Origin: Paramecium sonneborni
Taxonomy: Eukaryota > Ciliophora > Oligohymenophorea > Peniculida > Parameciidae
Assembly (NCBI GenBank): GCA_905182985.1
Contig: CAJJDN010000006.1
Span: forward strand, 928,193-992,192
Reading direction: 5' to 3'
Length of the DNA: 64,000 nt
Notes under the pieces: model-generated
Database searches by the model: none
Told to the model about the DNA's origin: nothing
What the model saw: the letters and a program-made list of their open reading frames with translations, nothing else
Shown: piece by piece, positions 1 to 11,745 of the stretch
Layout: every line of letters starts with the position of its first letter
How positions within the stretch are numbered: the stretch's first letter is position 1
Translations under genes and position numbers: made by a program

Positions 1-697
1 TTATCTAAGAATATTAATTATACTAATAATAACCTTTGAAAGCCCATCATGACTTTTCTAAATTCTAGATAACCAGTTGCATAATAATATTAGCGAACAC
101 AACTTAATATATTATCAAATAGTTTGCATCCTAAAGTTAAAATTTAAAAATTTTAAGTTTAAAAAAATGTGTTAATAAGTTTTTCCACCATTTATTCTGG
201 AGCTATTATTTCAGACCAATATTTTCTCATCATAAAAGCTAAGGCAAACAAAACAGTATTTTAAACATAAGTTTGATGTTGTAAACCTTTTGAAAAATAA
301 TTTACCACAATATCCAAATGAGTTGTTACAATTGTAGTATAATGTTTTCTTTCATTACTAAAATATTTATCATTTATATACACCTTTCATATTCTTCATA
401 ACTTTAAGATTATCTCTATGGAATTGAAAGTACATTAATAAATTTATAACCTGAAGCTATTGCTTTTTGAAGTAATGAGTAAATCACAAAAGTAGTTTCT
501 TATTTACAATCAATTTCTATAATGTTTCTTAATATTTGTAAATTATTCCAATCCAAAATGAATTTTCTTAATTGTTCTAAAACTTATTGATTCTTCTATT
601 AATAATCAAATTGAATTAATACCGTAAAATCTCCTGCAGAATATGATTATAAACAATAATTGTGTATTGTTTATTAAAGCGCAGATGTATTATTCAT
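1..697 (-). CDS. Exportin-4-like nuclear transport receptor, N-terminal part (cut by window edge)
   Basis: Read with TAA/TAG as Gln from the ATG at 695-697 and one 26-nt intron (358-383), the frame stays open to the left edge. The protein begins MNNTSALQQTIHNYCL. It continues with helix-rich segments such as VLEQLRKFILDWNNLQIL, TFVIYSLLQKAI and VQNTVLFALAFMMRKYW. This resembles the HEAT-repeat start of importin-beta family exportins, best exportin-4 (the 'EQILLAVAVIVKRGW' helix). Such proteins carry cargo through nuclear pores with RanGTP. The family is inferred from pattern only, and exportin-7 or another HEAT protein is possible. The 3' part lies outside the window. Confidence 0.55.
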
Positions 698-1407
698 ATA
701 ATTAAATAATTATTATAAGACATAAAATGAATAATAGAATATCAAAAAACTTAAGCTAAATAACTTCAAAGCTATATGTTGTTATATTTTTCTTGGTAAT
801 AATTTAATATATATAAATAGATCTGATCATTTTATAAATTGGCGGTGTTTTATTTATCTAATCAAATATAATATTATATTTCTACAACAAAACTATTACA
901 TTATAATTTTTGCATTATATATTTTTTAATTATTAATGTCAAATAAATTTATTCTTTAGATTCATTTATTAACATGAAGACTAGAATTTTGATTTAATAA
1001 AAAGAAAGAAAAGTAATTCCAAGAAACTTTTACATGTTTTTAAATTTTTTGGAAAGTTGATTAAAATCATTTTTGAATTAATCAAGTAGATTATTTGAAC
1101 TAATTCTTGTATAATTGAAGTTTAGTTTTATATTTAAATTCCATTATTAGAATACATAGTGTATGATCATGAAAGTATTTTTAAATAGTTTATTCTGAGA
1201 ATAAATTGATTGGGCGGTTAATTATTAATAAAGAAAGATAAGTTTATAAATTATGAGATGTATTAATATATATGTTTTATCAATAATTATATTTAAATTT
1301 GAAATAATGAACTTGTAGTGGAATCCTTATTTCAATCCAAAAGAAAATGTTTAGCAGTTAAATGTATCAATCTATATTAATACAGAATCTATCGTTTATG
1401 AGATTTG
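698..1407. other. Intergenic, about 710 bp, shared 5' region of two divergent genes
   Basis: No frame above about 30 codons looks coding. Two GC-rich hexamer-like sites stand out in the AT-rich spacer, ttggcggtg at 839-847 and tgggcggtta at 1211-1220. They resemble the core of E2F/DP sites (GGCGG). The cyclin gene starts just downstream. Confidence 0.5.
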
Positions 1408-3306
1408 ATGAAAATTTACAATAACCATTATACAATAAATAGATTCAATTTCATAAAAAAATATAGATTTAAGTAAATTTAATTTATAGTTTAGCCAACA
1501 TTCTAACCTGATAATATAAAATATAAGAGAAATAAAAAACAATCAAGTTGTGTACCATTTTAATTAAATGTACCTCAATAAACTTCTAATCAAACTTTAA
1601 CAAAAGTAGCATAATTAAGTTTAAAACCTATATTCAGTAAACCAAAATGCATAGAAAATAATACATAAAATGAGAATCTGAAGGGATCAGCAATATGGGA
1701 GAGAAAAGATTTTCAAAATTAACAAATAACATTTGAGTCTTTCTTAAAAGAGTAAAATTTATCTAGAAATAATTCAATTGAGCATAATAACAATAATAAA
1801 TCTCTTTTTAAAAAGAATCATCGTTAATACAGTCATGTTGTTTAAGGTAATTCTGGAGCTTATTTTATGATTTCTAATATACCTTAAAATAATACTAATA
1901 CAAATACAACTAATTCATATTATTCTAATTGTGAAAAGTAAGGATTTATATTTTATATTTGTAGTTGTAATTCTTAAAGAGAAGAAAGAAAAATTGAAAA
2001 AATAAATGTTCCTAAATTTTTTATTCCAGAAGATAATTCTAATTTATTTAGTGAGAGAACAATAAAAAAATAAAGTCCTAATAATTTAATTAAACATAAA
2101 AAAAATACTAGATGTATTTCTATGGGAGAATAAAAACAAATAGGACTTACACTAGAATGTGATGAATCAAGTATTACAATTCTAAGTGATAATGCTAATA
2201 CATTATTACCTAATCCTACAAATTCTAAAAATAATAATATTTCACAAAATGAAAATACAATTAATCAAACTTCTTAAATAGGAGGATTTTCTTAAGAAAC
2301 TTTATAAGTTTTAATGCTTTAAGAAATTGAATATGCTCCTAATAGTGATTATCTTTAATCAATATAAACTTAAATCACTCCATTGATGAGAGCAATTTTA
2401 ATGGATTGGATGATTGAAGTTTGTTCTGTTTATCTTATGAAGAGAGATACATATTATTTAGCTATTGCTTATGTTGATAGCTATTTATCTAAAAAAATAA
2501 TAACAAAACCAGAATTATAATTATTAGGTACTGCTTCTATGTTAATAGCATCTAAAATGGAGGTATAATTATTAATTATTATATTTTAAAGGAAGTTGAA
2601 GCAAAAAATCCAAAAGATTTTGAAAAAGCAAGTAATTATGGTTATTCTTTGAATAAAATATATGAAATGGAAAAGGAAATTTGTAGAATTTTATAATGGC
2701 ATTTAAATGTTCCAACTATTAATCTTTGGATTGAATTTTATACAAATCAATGGGATAATTTTATTATAGATGATATTCATAAAAAGTTTAGAGCAAATAA
2801 TAATTCTTCATTTAAAAGTATTAATTTAATACTATAAATAAGTTATGTTAAAATTGTAGGGATATATTGATTGTTGTTATCTTGATATTGAAACTCTAAG
2901 TTATAAATCAAGAAAAATTGTGGCCTCTTTTATGTATCTTGTTTTGGCTTTAGAATATGAATAATTTACAAAAGAGTATATTTATTATGAAATTCCTAAG
3001 ACTAGCAAATTTATCCTTGTTGATTGTAAATATCTTTTGTAATCACTAGCTTAGAAATCATTCAACAAAATATTTACAGAATTTGCTTAAATCAGTTTCG
3101 GATTCAATCTTGTGGATTTGATAGACAGTATTAAATATGCCTCAAAATTTATTATGTTGGATTTTAAATACAGTGATACAATCCAAGACAAAATAAATAT
3201 TCAAGTATTTAATATTATCAATTCTTAGAGACACGAAGATTTACTCATATATTAAAAATATAATTAAACTGGACTCTCTTTCATTAGATATAAACTCTAA
3301 AAATGA
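1408..3306 (+). CDS. Cyclin (mitotic/G1 type, cyclin box)
   Basis: Two introns (2563-2591, 29 nt; 2818-2842, 25 nt) give 1845 coding nt, 614 residues. The N-terminal half is Asn/Gln/Ser-rich without a fold I recognise. The cyclin box starts near residue 325 with LMRAILMDWMIEVCSVY, the MRAIL.DW signature of A/B/E cyclins. It continues through TYYLAIAYVDSYLSKK, LLGTASMLIASKMEE and an Arg/Lys-rich ALPHA-5 region. A second cyclin fold follows with YKSRKIVASFMYLVLAL. Role: regulatory partner of a CDK in the cell cycle. The start is the first ATG after an in-frame TGA at 1401-1404. Both introns end in AAG. The subtype (A/B/E) cannot be settled by eye. Confidence 0.85.
2563..2591 (+). other. Example of a tiny spliceosomal intron (29 nt, AAG acceptor)
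   Basis: The intron splits the cyclin-box motif ASKMEE. Removing it restores K-M-E-E-V-E-A across the junction, whereas reading through meets frame loss. It begins GTATAAT and ends TTTTAAAG. Introns of this size recur in nearly every gene here. Confidence 0.8.
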
Positions 3307-3835
3307 TATAATTTTAATTAATTTTGTTTTTATACTTTTATATATTATAACCCTAATTATTAATAAATATTAAACCTTTTTTATGATTATTAAAGTATTC
3401 TTTTTTTAAATTACTATTACAATTATTTTTAACTCATTATAATTAATTGATATTTTCTATTTCATTTACACTAATTGTAGATCTAACTGTTATCTATCAT
3501 TAAAGAAATAAATATTTGTTTCTATTATGTATATTAAATTTAATTATCTGTAAAAAATTAAATCCTATAAGCTAATCTTCTAAGTTTAAATTCATATTAC
3601 TATTACGATAATATCTATTTTAGTAAGAATGATAAGGATTCTTATCGATTCTAATAGTCCATAACAATAATTAAATTAAATTGTCATATTAAATTTAAGG
3701 AATTAATTCACTAAATATTAAAAAATATTAATTATTTATAAAGAGATTAAATAAATTTAATAAAATTTCGTAGATATTTGTGAAAAATTGTAAAAACTTA
3801 AAATTGAATTGTTTATAAAATAAATTAATTTATAA
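3307..3835. other. Intergenic, about 530 bp, between convergent genes
   Basis: Stops are frequent in all frames and I see no coding-like composition. It holds the 3' flanks of the cyclin gene (+) and the leucine-rich-repeat gene (-). Nothing else recognised. Confidence 0.5.
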
Positions 3836-5016
3836 TCAGGATTAACTAAAGGAAAAATCCATGATATTTTTTTTATAATGAAAACCAGGCTAGTGTATAG
3901 TAGAATGTAATAATAAATCTTCTTTATCAACACCTTTTAAATTTGGAAAGATTTTGAATAGTAGTCTTTTATAATCTTTGGAATTTGCACAGATATTATG
4001 ATTACAATTAATAAATTCTAAGGATTTATTAATATGAGTTAATTGATTCAATTAAATGAGATTATTTGCACTTATATTAAAGATCTTGAGAGATTTAGTA
4101 TTTGAAAGTGTAGATATTTGATTATTTTAAACATAAAGTTCAATCAAATTAGGAGGCAAGCCATCTAAAGTTTTTAACTAATTTCCAGCAACTGACAAAA
4201 CTTTTAATTCTGTGAGTTCTTCTAATTTTAGTTCTTTAATATTAAGATTATTTATGCTTAATGCTTATAAATTTTAAAAAATCATAGCGACTTCTCGTAT
4301 TTCTTAACATCTTTCTTAAAATGTTAATATCTAAATATTAAAAATTGCTTTATTAAGATTATGAAAAACAAGATAGAAATCTTATAATGTAAAATTTTAC
4401 ACACCGTTAAGTAAAATTTCATCGGAATTTTATGTTAACTATTTGGATAATTCTTTAATTAAGAGTTAATGAGGCTTTTTTAATTAATGCTATTATTTCT
4501 GCTTTGAAATATATTTACTATACATACATTTTCAATTTAATTTTCAATATTAGTTATTTTAGCTAATAATTTCTTTTAAGCTTCCTACAGATTTTCTATT
4601 TTTAATCTAGGACTCTTAGATAGTCGAGCAACTTTACAATTTTGCTATGTTTTAATAAGTTTTGTAGGATCATTATAAGATAGTCTAATTTCTTATTTAA
4701 CTTTAGTGTCACTTAAGGTTAAATCATTAATAGAATCAGTTAGAGAATTGACACAAGTAGATAATTATTGATCCTATTAATGTAGATTACCAATAATTTA
4801 AAAGAAATCATCATATGTTAATCGTTTTTTCTTGAATTTATATACTTCTTCAATAACTTCATCTAAAGAAAATAATTCATCTTAGAAATTTGTAGATTCT
4901 ATAATAGTTTCATCTTTTAATTAACTAATCAATTCAGAAATGCTTAGAATGCTATCTTTTTAGAATAATTTCTTAATATGTATAAGCCAATTGAGTTTAG
5001 ATGAACATACTTCCAT
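3836..5016 (-). CDS. Leucine-rich repeat protein with coiled N-terminal half
   Basis: ATG at 5014-5016, one 20-nt intron (4381-4400), stop TGA at 3836-3838. Spliced length is 1161 nt, 386 residues. The first 190 residues are charged and helical (SLDEVIEEVYKFKKKRL). From about residue 250 come leucine-rich repeats: NIKELKLEELTELKVLSVAG, then NQLKTLDGLPPNLIELYV, NNQISTLSNTKSLKIFNIS and ANNLIQLNQL. They close with a cap-like segment (FKIFPNLKGVDKEDLLL). This arrangement is typical of SDS22-like LRR proteins that act as protein-binding scaffolds, often axonemal in ciliates. The specific partner is unknown. Confidence 0.75.
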
Positions 5017-5059
5017 TATAAGTTTAAATAAAATTAATTAATAACTATCATTTATTTGA

Positions 5060-5679
5060 TTATAGGTAATATTAAGACATTATCAAGAAGAGTTTATAGA
5101 TGTTACTATAAGAAAAGAATATTTTGGAATATAATTTTATGATATTTAAATAGAAAAAAGATAAGATAAAAGTATAAAAAGAAATAAATTTATTTAACAA
5201 AAGGAAAAACATATAAAAATAAAAAAAGAAATAGTAATTCTTAAATATAAAATGTAGTGAGCTAAAGTTATGAGTAATGGAAGCTTGATTAAATGTGTTA
5301 AAGGGAGTATTAAAAAAAGAGAGGCAAAAATATAGATTCAGAAGGATATAGTTTAAAAACTGATTAAAAATAGAATAATGGAATAGAATACAAAAAACTT
5401 TACAATCTTTACTTGGATGAGTGTGTTGATTATTATAATAAACAGAGGAAATCAGATTATGAGATGAATTGGTAATATTCAAAAAAAGATAGAGAACCTA
5501 TTGGGGAATTATAAGTAGTTTTGAATGGTAAAGTTATAACAATTTTGAAACAATAAATAAAAACAAATGGGAAGAGATAAAATAGAAAAAATAGTGATTA
5601 AGAGATTTATGCAATGAGTAATAGTATTTCAGGACCAAAATTTAATGATATACCATGTCCATAGTTTCTAAATATCTGA
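5060..5679 (+). CDS. Uncharacterised Lys/Gln-rich protein, 5' end unresolved
   Basis: Two open stretches join across a 32-nt intron (5172-5203, GTATAA...AAAAG) into one coding-like frame. It contains EFIDVTIRKEYFGIQFYDIQ, then LYNLYLDECVDYYNKQRK and PIGELQVVLNGKVITILK, and ends in TGA at 5677-5679. Gln comes largely from TAA/TAG, the mark of real ciliate coding sequence. No in-frame ATG lies between the upstream TGA (5057-5059) and the first exon, so a short upstream exon is likely. It is divergent from the LRR gene. I recognise no family. Confidence 0.55.
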
Positions 5680-5830
5680 GTATATTAAATCATAAAAAAT
5701 ATAGAAATAATAAATCTTTAAGTAAAGACATTTGAGTAATATATAAAGTTTGAGATAAATACGTAAAGTTTGAATGTAAAGGAGTATTAAATAGTTTGTA
5801 TTGAATTTGATGATATAAATTAAACTAAAA

Positions 5831-7628
5831 ATGTTTTATTTGAGTTTACTATTTTAAATTAGTTTATGCTTGGGGGAATTGGAGATTATAGAAACAAAGG
5901 AATCTTCTGAAACTTTTACAACTCATATGGGAGAGCCAAACATAATATATTGGATACCATAAGCAGAAGATGCTATATTAATACCTTTTTAATAGAATAG
6001 CTTTTGTTAAATAAGATAATAAACTGTTTAAACAGAAACATAATAATTTACAATCATTTAATAGGATGATTTTAAAGAGTAAATTATGAGAATAAAATTT
6101 TAGTTATGAATTTGAGAAGGATACTCCATTAAATTTTAGAGAATTTATTGGTATGGTGCATGTAAATGATGGAATGTTAGCAATAACTTCTGATGCTGTA
6201 GCATATTTAATAAAATTTAATTATGACAATGTTCTATAAAAATAAGGATTTACAATGTATGGAAATGCTAAAGATTTTGCAGGTGTAACATGGAAAGCTA
6301 ATCTTTAAACAGTTCTGGAATCAATAGAGGCAAAAGAAGAATTACCATAATTAGTATATTCAAAATAAAATAATTGGGCTTTTGTTATATATTCTGATTC
6401 TGCATAATTTTTTAGTGTAAGTTAGATGGAGGAAAATATTAAAAATATGTATGTTAATTATGTATAGAATTGGGTTAAAAGAGAGGAAAGAGGATTGACA
6501 AAAGTAATTGATGGATATCTATTTTCAGCAGTTGGAAGAGCAGGAATGGATATATATGAAATAAAAGAGAATGATGTTTATTATAGATAGACAATAACAT
6601 TTAGAGATTTTAATTTAAAAAATGAATAATTAGAATTAAAAGACTTTGCAATTGTTAAAGCAAAAGTTGGATAATATCAAATATATTTACTTGATGCTAA
6701 ATAAGGTTTAATTGTAGCTTATATGTTTATTAATAAAGAAGGTTTTTAATTTGAAATAGCAGTTGATATAGAATCTCAAAAAGGTGGAATTGCTGTTGAT
6801 ACTAAAAATGGTAAAAATGTATTTGTTGCATATCAAGTTAATGGAATTCATTTTTATGTTGAATATTTAGTCAATTTTAATGAAAAATCTTATTCAATAA
6901 TTACAAAAAAAGAAAGTAATTATAGAATATTAGATGTTGATGCTACAGATGAATTTGCTATAATCAGTGGTGTAAATCATCATTAAATTGTTTTTAATAA
7001 TGGATATGAATTTATTGCTCCTCATTAAGATAAGATTATGTTTACTTAAATAGGAATGAGAGATTTTTAATTTTTCTAATATACTTATGAAGAAGATGAA
7101 TTAAAAAAAGCTGCTAAAGATGACTATTAATATGATGATTTTTTCTTTGGTGTAACTGCCACAAATGCATTTCTTACTTAATTTAGATTTGTTCCTGCAA
7201 GAGTTGTTTGTTTTGCTGATCATAGTAATTATATTTCATTATTTAGATGCTCAGGGATCTCTTAAATAATATTATACATTATAATATAATTAATCATTTA
7301 CTGAAAATAACAATGTTTCTCCCAATAAAATTATCAGAACAACTAAAAATTTTACTGTTCAAATTGTAACAACTTATTTATTTGCATAACAATGGAGACT
7401 TATCAGAATCTTACTTATTTTATTAGGAATAATCATTTTAATATCCAGTATCTATTATAATCATTTATTTATTTAGTTGGAATTATAATCTATTAGTTTA
7501 GAAAATTTAGAATTTAAGAATTAACTTTAGAAAATGAAATTGATTAAGAGAGAAAAAAATAAGTTGATGATAGTGGTTTCAAACTTAATGATTCTTCCGT
7601 GATTATGAAGGTTTAAAAAGTTGAGTGA
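5831..7628 (+). CDS. Type I membrane protein with large lumenal/extracellular domain
   Basis: ATG at 5831; introns 6079-6103 (25), 7225-7246 (22) and 7448-7476 (29); 1722 coding nt, 573 residues. A signal peptide (MFYLSLLFQISLCLG) is followed by about 480 residues rich in beta-type segments, e.g. FIGMVHVNDGMLAITSDA, LFSAVGRAGMDIYEI and FAIISGVNHHQIVFNNGY, suggesting a beta-propeller-like fold. One membrane helix near residues 510-535 (LIRILLILLGIIILISIGII) leads into a short charged cytosolic tail (about 45 residues). Topology is inferred from sequence. No family is recognised; it could be a surface receptor or sorting protein. Confidence 0.75.
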
Positions 7629-7950
7629 GTTTAATATCATATATTTATTGATAAAAATTCATATTGATTTCTATTAAAAAAATAATAAAATAATTTTGTC
7701 GAAAGTTGGTTTTTAGCATTATCTCAAAAATATTAATTAATGTAAAATTATTTATATTATTAATAATAAACTACATAAAATTAATTTGAGATATGAAAGA
7801 AATAAATTAAAATAATTTTATTTTGTTTTATACTATTTCTTTTAATATAATAATATCAAAAAATTTTGGGTTGCAAAAACATCTTACTAAATTGTTAATG
7901 ATGAAATAATTTCTTGTAAAGCTAGATTTTAAATTAAATATTTTGATAAA

Positions 7951-8580
7951 ATGGCTTTGATATAAGCATATTAAATATTTGAAGAAGCAGAAGGATTCAT
8001 ATAAAAGAAAAGCCAAATTTTTTAAACATATATTTTGTATAAATATCCATAGTATGTGGAGATAGTATAGCTAAATAGATTCATAAATTGAATAAAAATT
8101 TATTCTATCAAAGACAGTATCTAAAAAGGGAAAAAGCTATTTTAATAATATCTTAAGAAGAAGAATAATTATTAAATCAATTAGCCTTCAATTGTTAATA
8201 GTTAATAAAATATATTGAATTCTATTAGAGATAATACTGATAGAGATGCTAAAATACATAAGAAATTTTTATGTGTAATAATACAAGGGATGAGCTTAAT
8301 AAATGTTACAATTATAAGATAGCCATAAAAGATATTTTAAAGTCAATTCTGAATTGTTAGTAATGAGTAAGTATAAATTTAATGATAAAGCTTATGACGA
8401 AGATAATTAGGAATTTATATAGATTATGACAGATAAAATGGAATAATTAGATATAAAGCAAAAGAGGAATAGAAAAAAAAGTAGCAAGAATATTTGAAGT
8501 TGTATAGTAAAATTGAGAAATATTATGAATAGAAAGATTAATTTGGTTATGAGAATGATGATGATTATGGTTGGAAATGA
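7951..8580 (+). CDS. Uncharacterised gene, exon structure partly unresolved
   Basis: From ATG 7951 the frame reads MALIQAYQIFEEAEGF, continuing to KYPQY. It splices at 8056-8078 (23 nt) into a clearly coding segment (LFYQRQYLKREKAILIISQ) and again at 8201-8228 (28 nt) into DNTDRDAKIHKKFL. Downstream, two different frames both look coding up to a lysine/aspartate-rich end (QFGYENDDDYGWK, TGA at 8578-8580). The link between 8265 and 8400 is uncertain: another intron, or an indel near the run of eight A at 8474. Upstream exons before 7951 are possible. No family recognised. Confidence 0.45.
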
Positions 8581-8622
8581 ATTTTGAATAAAAATTATTA
8601 TCAATTTAAAATATAATAAGGA

Positions 8623-9886
8623 ATGAAAAGGATGTAAAGCAAAGAAGATATAATTAAGGATCAATATATGAAAACTCTAACTTGTTTCTTATAGGATAGT
8701 ACTCTTTACGATTGCTTATCTATCAATAATTAAGTGACTGTGATTGATTAGTCATTTTCTCTGTTTGATGTTTTTAATGTGTTTATCGATACACATATTG
8801 ATGAAGTATTGTTTTGGAATCCAGATGTAGCTTATTATGATGGAGTATTCACTTAAACAGATTTGATTCGAATAATCCTTAAATGTTATCAAAATATTTT
8901 GAATGGTGTTCCTAATGGTAACCTATAATACATATTTTAGTCAGTGTGGGGAAATAGTAAAATATAGGTTCAACCAATTATGGAAGAAGAAGATGAAGAT
9001 CGTACTACTCCTGTGCATTAAAAATAATTAATAGGATAAGAGCAAATAAATAAATTGCTAATTGATTTAAAGACAATTTCAGTCAGAGATTGGTTCAATT
9101 CCTATGGAGAAAGTCTTCATCAAAGTAGTTTGGTTTAAGCAGACATGGCTGATAATCTTAATGATGCTATGAAAAAGATATTAAAGTAGGGTGTAACAAG
9201 AATTGTAGTTATTGATACTGAATCTAGAATTATTGTAGGCATACTTTAATAAAAAGATATTTTAGCATTTCTTGTTAAAGGATTTAGTTAATATTTCCAT
9301 TTATAATTATCATTGAAATCTCATAAAGTTGAAGTTCCTCATCAAAACAATTAATAATCTGAACAACATGAATTAGAAATCAATTATTTTAGTGATAGCA
9401 TCTTACTTTTGAATGACAAGCTTCCTTATGACACTAATGTATATGAGTAATTATATCCTAATATTTAGTGTTTTTTATAAATTGATCTATGTATTCAAAC
9501 GTAATGCTATACCAATTGTTGATTAAAACAATAAATTTCTAGGTTTGATTGATCGAAGAGACTTCTAATTTATTCTTAAATATCAAGTATTTGACATGGT
9601 ATTATTAAATATTATTAAAAGTTGAATAGACCAGCTATTGATTTATTGAACTTTATCAAAATTGAGAAAAAAAAATTCGCTGGATTTTCTATTTGTAATA
9701 AAGAATTATTTCATATGAAACAAACATTAAAAGAAGTATTTTTCTATATATATTTAGGTTGTTGAAAATCTATTACTCTCTTCTAGGGGTAGTCTAGTAT
9801 GCTTAAATGAAAATTAAGAGCCGATCGCTACATTATAAATGTCTGATCTCTTCAAAATTTGTTTAGATGATATCGAATTAGAATGA
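8623..9886 (+). CDS. CBS-domain protein, AMPK gamma (SNF4)-like
   Basis: ATG 8623; introns 9447-9468 (22), 9599-9621 (23) and 9736-9757 (22); 1197 coding nt, 398 residues. Four CBS-type repeats form two Bateman pairs. The first ends in FTQTDLIRIILKCYQN, the analogue of the AMPK-gamma 'LTITDFINIL' element. SVRDWFNSYGESLHQSSLVQ stands where gamma subunits have 'KIETWREVYLQ'. Then come NLNDAMKKILKQGVTRIVVI, GILQQKDILAFL, RNAIPIVDQNNKFLGLI and a fourth repeat ending in LLLSSRGSLVCLNENQEPIA. In the family these sites bind AMP/ATP and regulate the SNF1/AMPK kinase; binding here is inferred. Confidence 0.8.
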
Positions 9887-9921
9887 ATTTATTTTATCAT
9901 AAATATGTGTATATATTTTTA

Positions 9922-10824
9922 ATGAATTTTTATAAATTTCCTTAATAAACCACTATCCTAGTATACAATACAGCAAATAAAGAGTAAGCATAAATCAAAA
10001 TTACTAATGATTTTAAATTGTTCTTAAACTCTTTAAATGAAAAGTTTCAATTACCTTCCAAATTTACTTTATGTTATTAATTTAACGTTAAGGATAGAGT
10101 CATTTTTTTGGCTTGTCCATCAGATTTTTAATTATTTTTGAATAAGATATAGAAACTGAAAGTTAAGTATCAATTACTTTTAATATTTTTTAGTAATTAT
10201 CCTATTATCTAAATCATTAGCTTGAAATAGAATTAATTTATTTCAAAGGAGATGATTTAAGATGCTGAAGCATGGTAAGAAAAACTGTCAGAAGGATATT
10301 CCTCAATAATTGTATAGAACTCAGAAATCGAATAATTAAATGAAGAATTTTAACATGTTTCAATCTCTTAAAATTAGTAACAAGATGAAATCAATTATCA
10401 TAAATGCCAATTTTGCTATAAGGATTTGGAATAAAATAGATATTTTAGATGTATGGTTTGTTTTTTCTTTTAAATTTGTGAAATGTGTAATATTCATAGA
10501 AAATTGAATGAACATTCTGATTGTCATATTTTTATTTTATGTAATTAAGTGATTGATTGGAATAAACTTAAATAAGATACAAAGATTAGATTAATGAATT
10601 AAAAAACCAAGCTTATGAAAAAGTTTAAAATACATAAAATGAATATTCATGAACTTATTGTTTGTGATTGTTGTAATTCTGCACCAATTTAAGGTGTTCG
10701 ATATTCCTGTTGTCAATGCCCAGATTTTGATTTATGCTAATAATGTCTTAAGATTTATCATCATGATAAGACTCATAGTTTTATATAATTAACAACGAAT
10801 ATTGAATTTATAATATTTACATGA
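9922..10824 (+). CDS. PB1 domain protein with two ZZ-type zinc fingers (NBR1/p62-like)
   Basis: Single exon, 903 nt, 300 residues, starting 35 bp after the preceding stop. Residues 1-95 look like a PB1 domain, with a Lys-containing first strand and VKDRVIFLACPSDFQLFL as the acidic-type second half. A first Cys/His finger (about 159-205) runs CQFCYKDLEQNRYFRCMVC ... CEMC ... H ... H. A second, canonical ZZ finger (about 243-290) has CDCCNSAPIQGVRYSCCQC, DFDLCQQC and H...H. PB1 plus ZZ is the architecture of the autophagy receptors p62 and NBR1. No FW or UBA domain and no obvious LIR was found, so an autophagy role is an inference. Confidence 0.8.
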
Positions 10825-10846
10825 AAAATAATATATATAATTATAT

Positions 10847-11535
10847 ATGAGTTAAAAATTTGAATAAATTGCAAGACTCACAAGAAATAGCACAAATTTT
10901 AAAGCGAATTTCGTGCCTTTAACTTTAGTAGGTACATCCCTAATTTCATTTATTGCTTGGTCAAAATTACCTTATGGATAAGCATTTCCTCATTTAACAA
11001 TTTCAGAATATGTTCCAAAGAAATCCTATTTTCATTCTTTAATTTTAGCTCCATTAAATTTTTAAACTAATGTATTTCAATAATCAAGTAATTAGGGACA
11101 TTTATCAGTTTATGGTCCAGCAATGCTGTACTCTTTTTATTAAATGAGTTCAATTCTATGTAATACTTAGTTTTTAGCATTTTATTTAATTAATTCAGTC
11201 ATATGTTCATCATTCACAGTTTATTATGAAAAAAAAAAAAGTGCAGAATATGGTATAAATCTAATGTCTCCAAAATGTGTAGCTGCAATTACTCCTTTAA
11301 GTTTCATGACAGCTTTATTAGTTTTAAAACCACATCTAAGATTAGTAAATAAAGTATATACTAAATAATAAATTCATAGCCTCCTTTACCATTTTTTTTA
11401 GTAACTGCTATGTATTGTATGTATGAAATATAAGAATATCAAAATGGGTTTGTAAATGAAGTGTGTAGACCAACCCATATTTTGGCAATGATTAATGGAT
11501 TAATATTAGGACTTATTTTTAAAAGATTCATTTGA
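10847..11535 (+). CDS. Multi-pass membrane protein, rhomboid-like (probably non-catalytic)
   Basis: ATG 10847, one 26-nt intron (11354-11379), TGA 11533-11535, 220 residues. Five or six hydrophobic helices are visible, among them VPLTLVGTSLISFIAW, FLAFYLINSVICSS, VAAITPLSFMTALLVL and HILAMINGLILGLIF. The last has the H-x6-G-x3-G spacing seen in the final helix of rhomboid proteases. The position where active rhomboids carry GxSG reads SPKCVAA, so the nucleophile appears missing. It could be a mitochondrial-type rhomboid pseudoprotease, or an unrelated membrane protein; the family call is tentative. Confidence 0.55.
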
Positions 11536-11745
11536 ATTCTATCTTTTACATTATTTGAACAAATATTATCAAATCCTAAATATCATAATTATTCTTAAAA
11601 TATTAGATAATTTAATTAAAATATATTATTAGAAAGGTAGATACTAGAATTACCTACATAGAAAATTTAAGTAAAATAAATATTTATATCTTTATTGACC
11701 ATAATTTATTTAATTTATTATTATTGTACTAAATAATTATTTTGA

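Noticed and set aside
5072..5482. Phe/Leu/Tyr-rich minus-strand ORF
   Set aside because: It is the antisense of a Lys/Gln-rich plus-strand gene. Such F/L/I-rich frames appear opposite A-rich coding DNA throughout the window.
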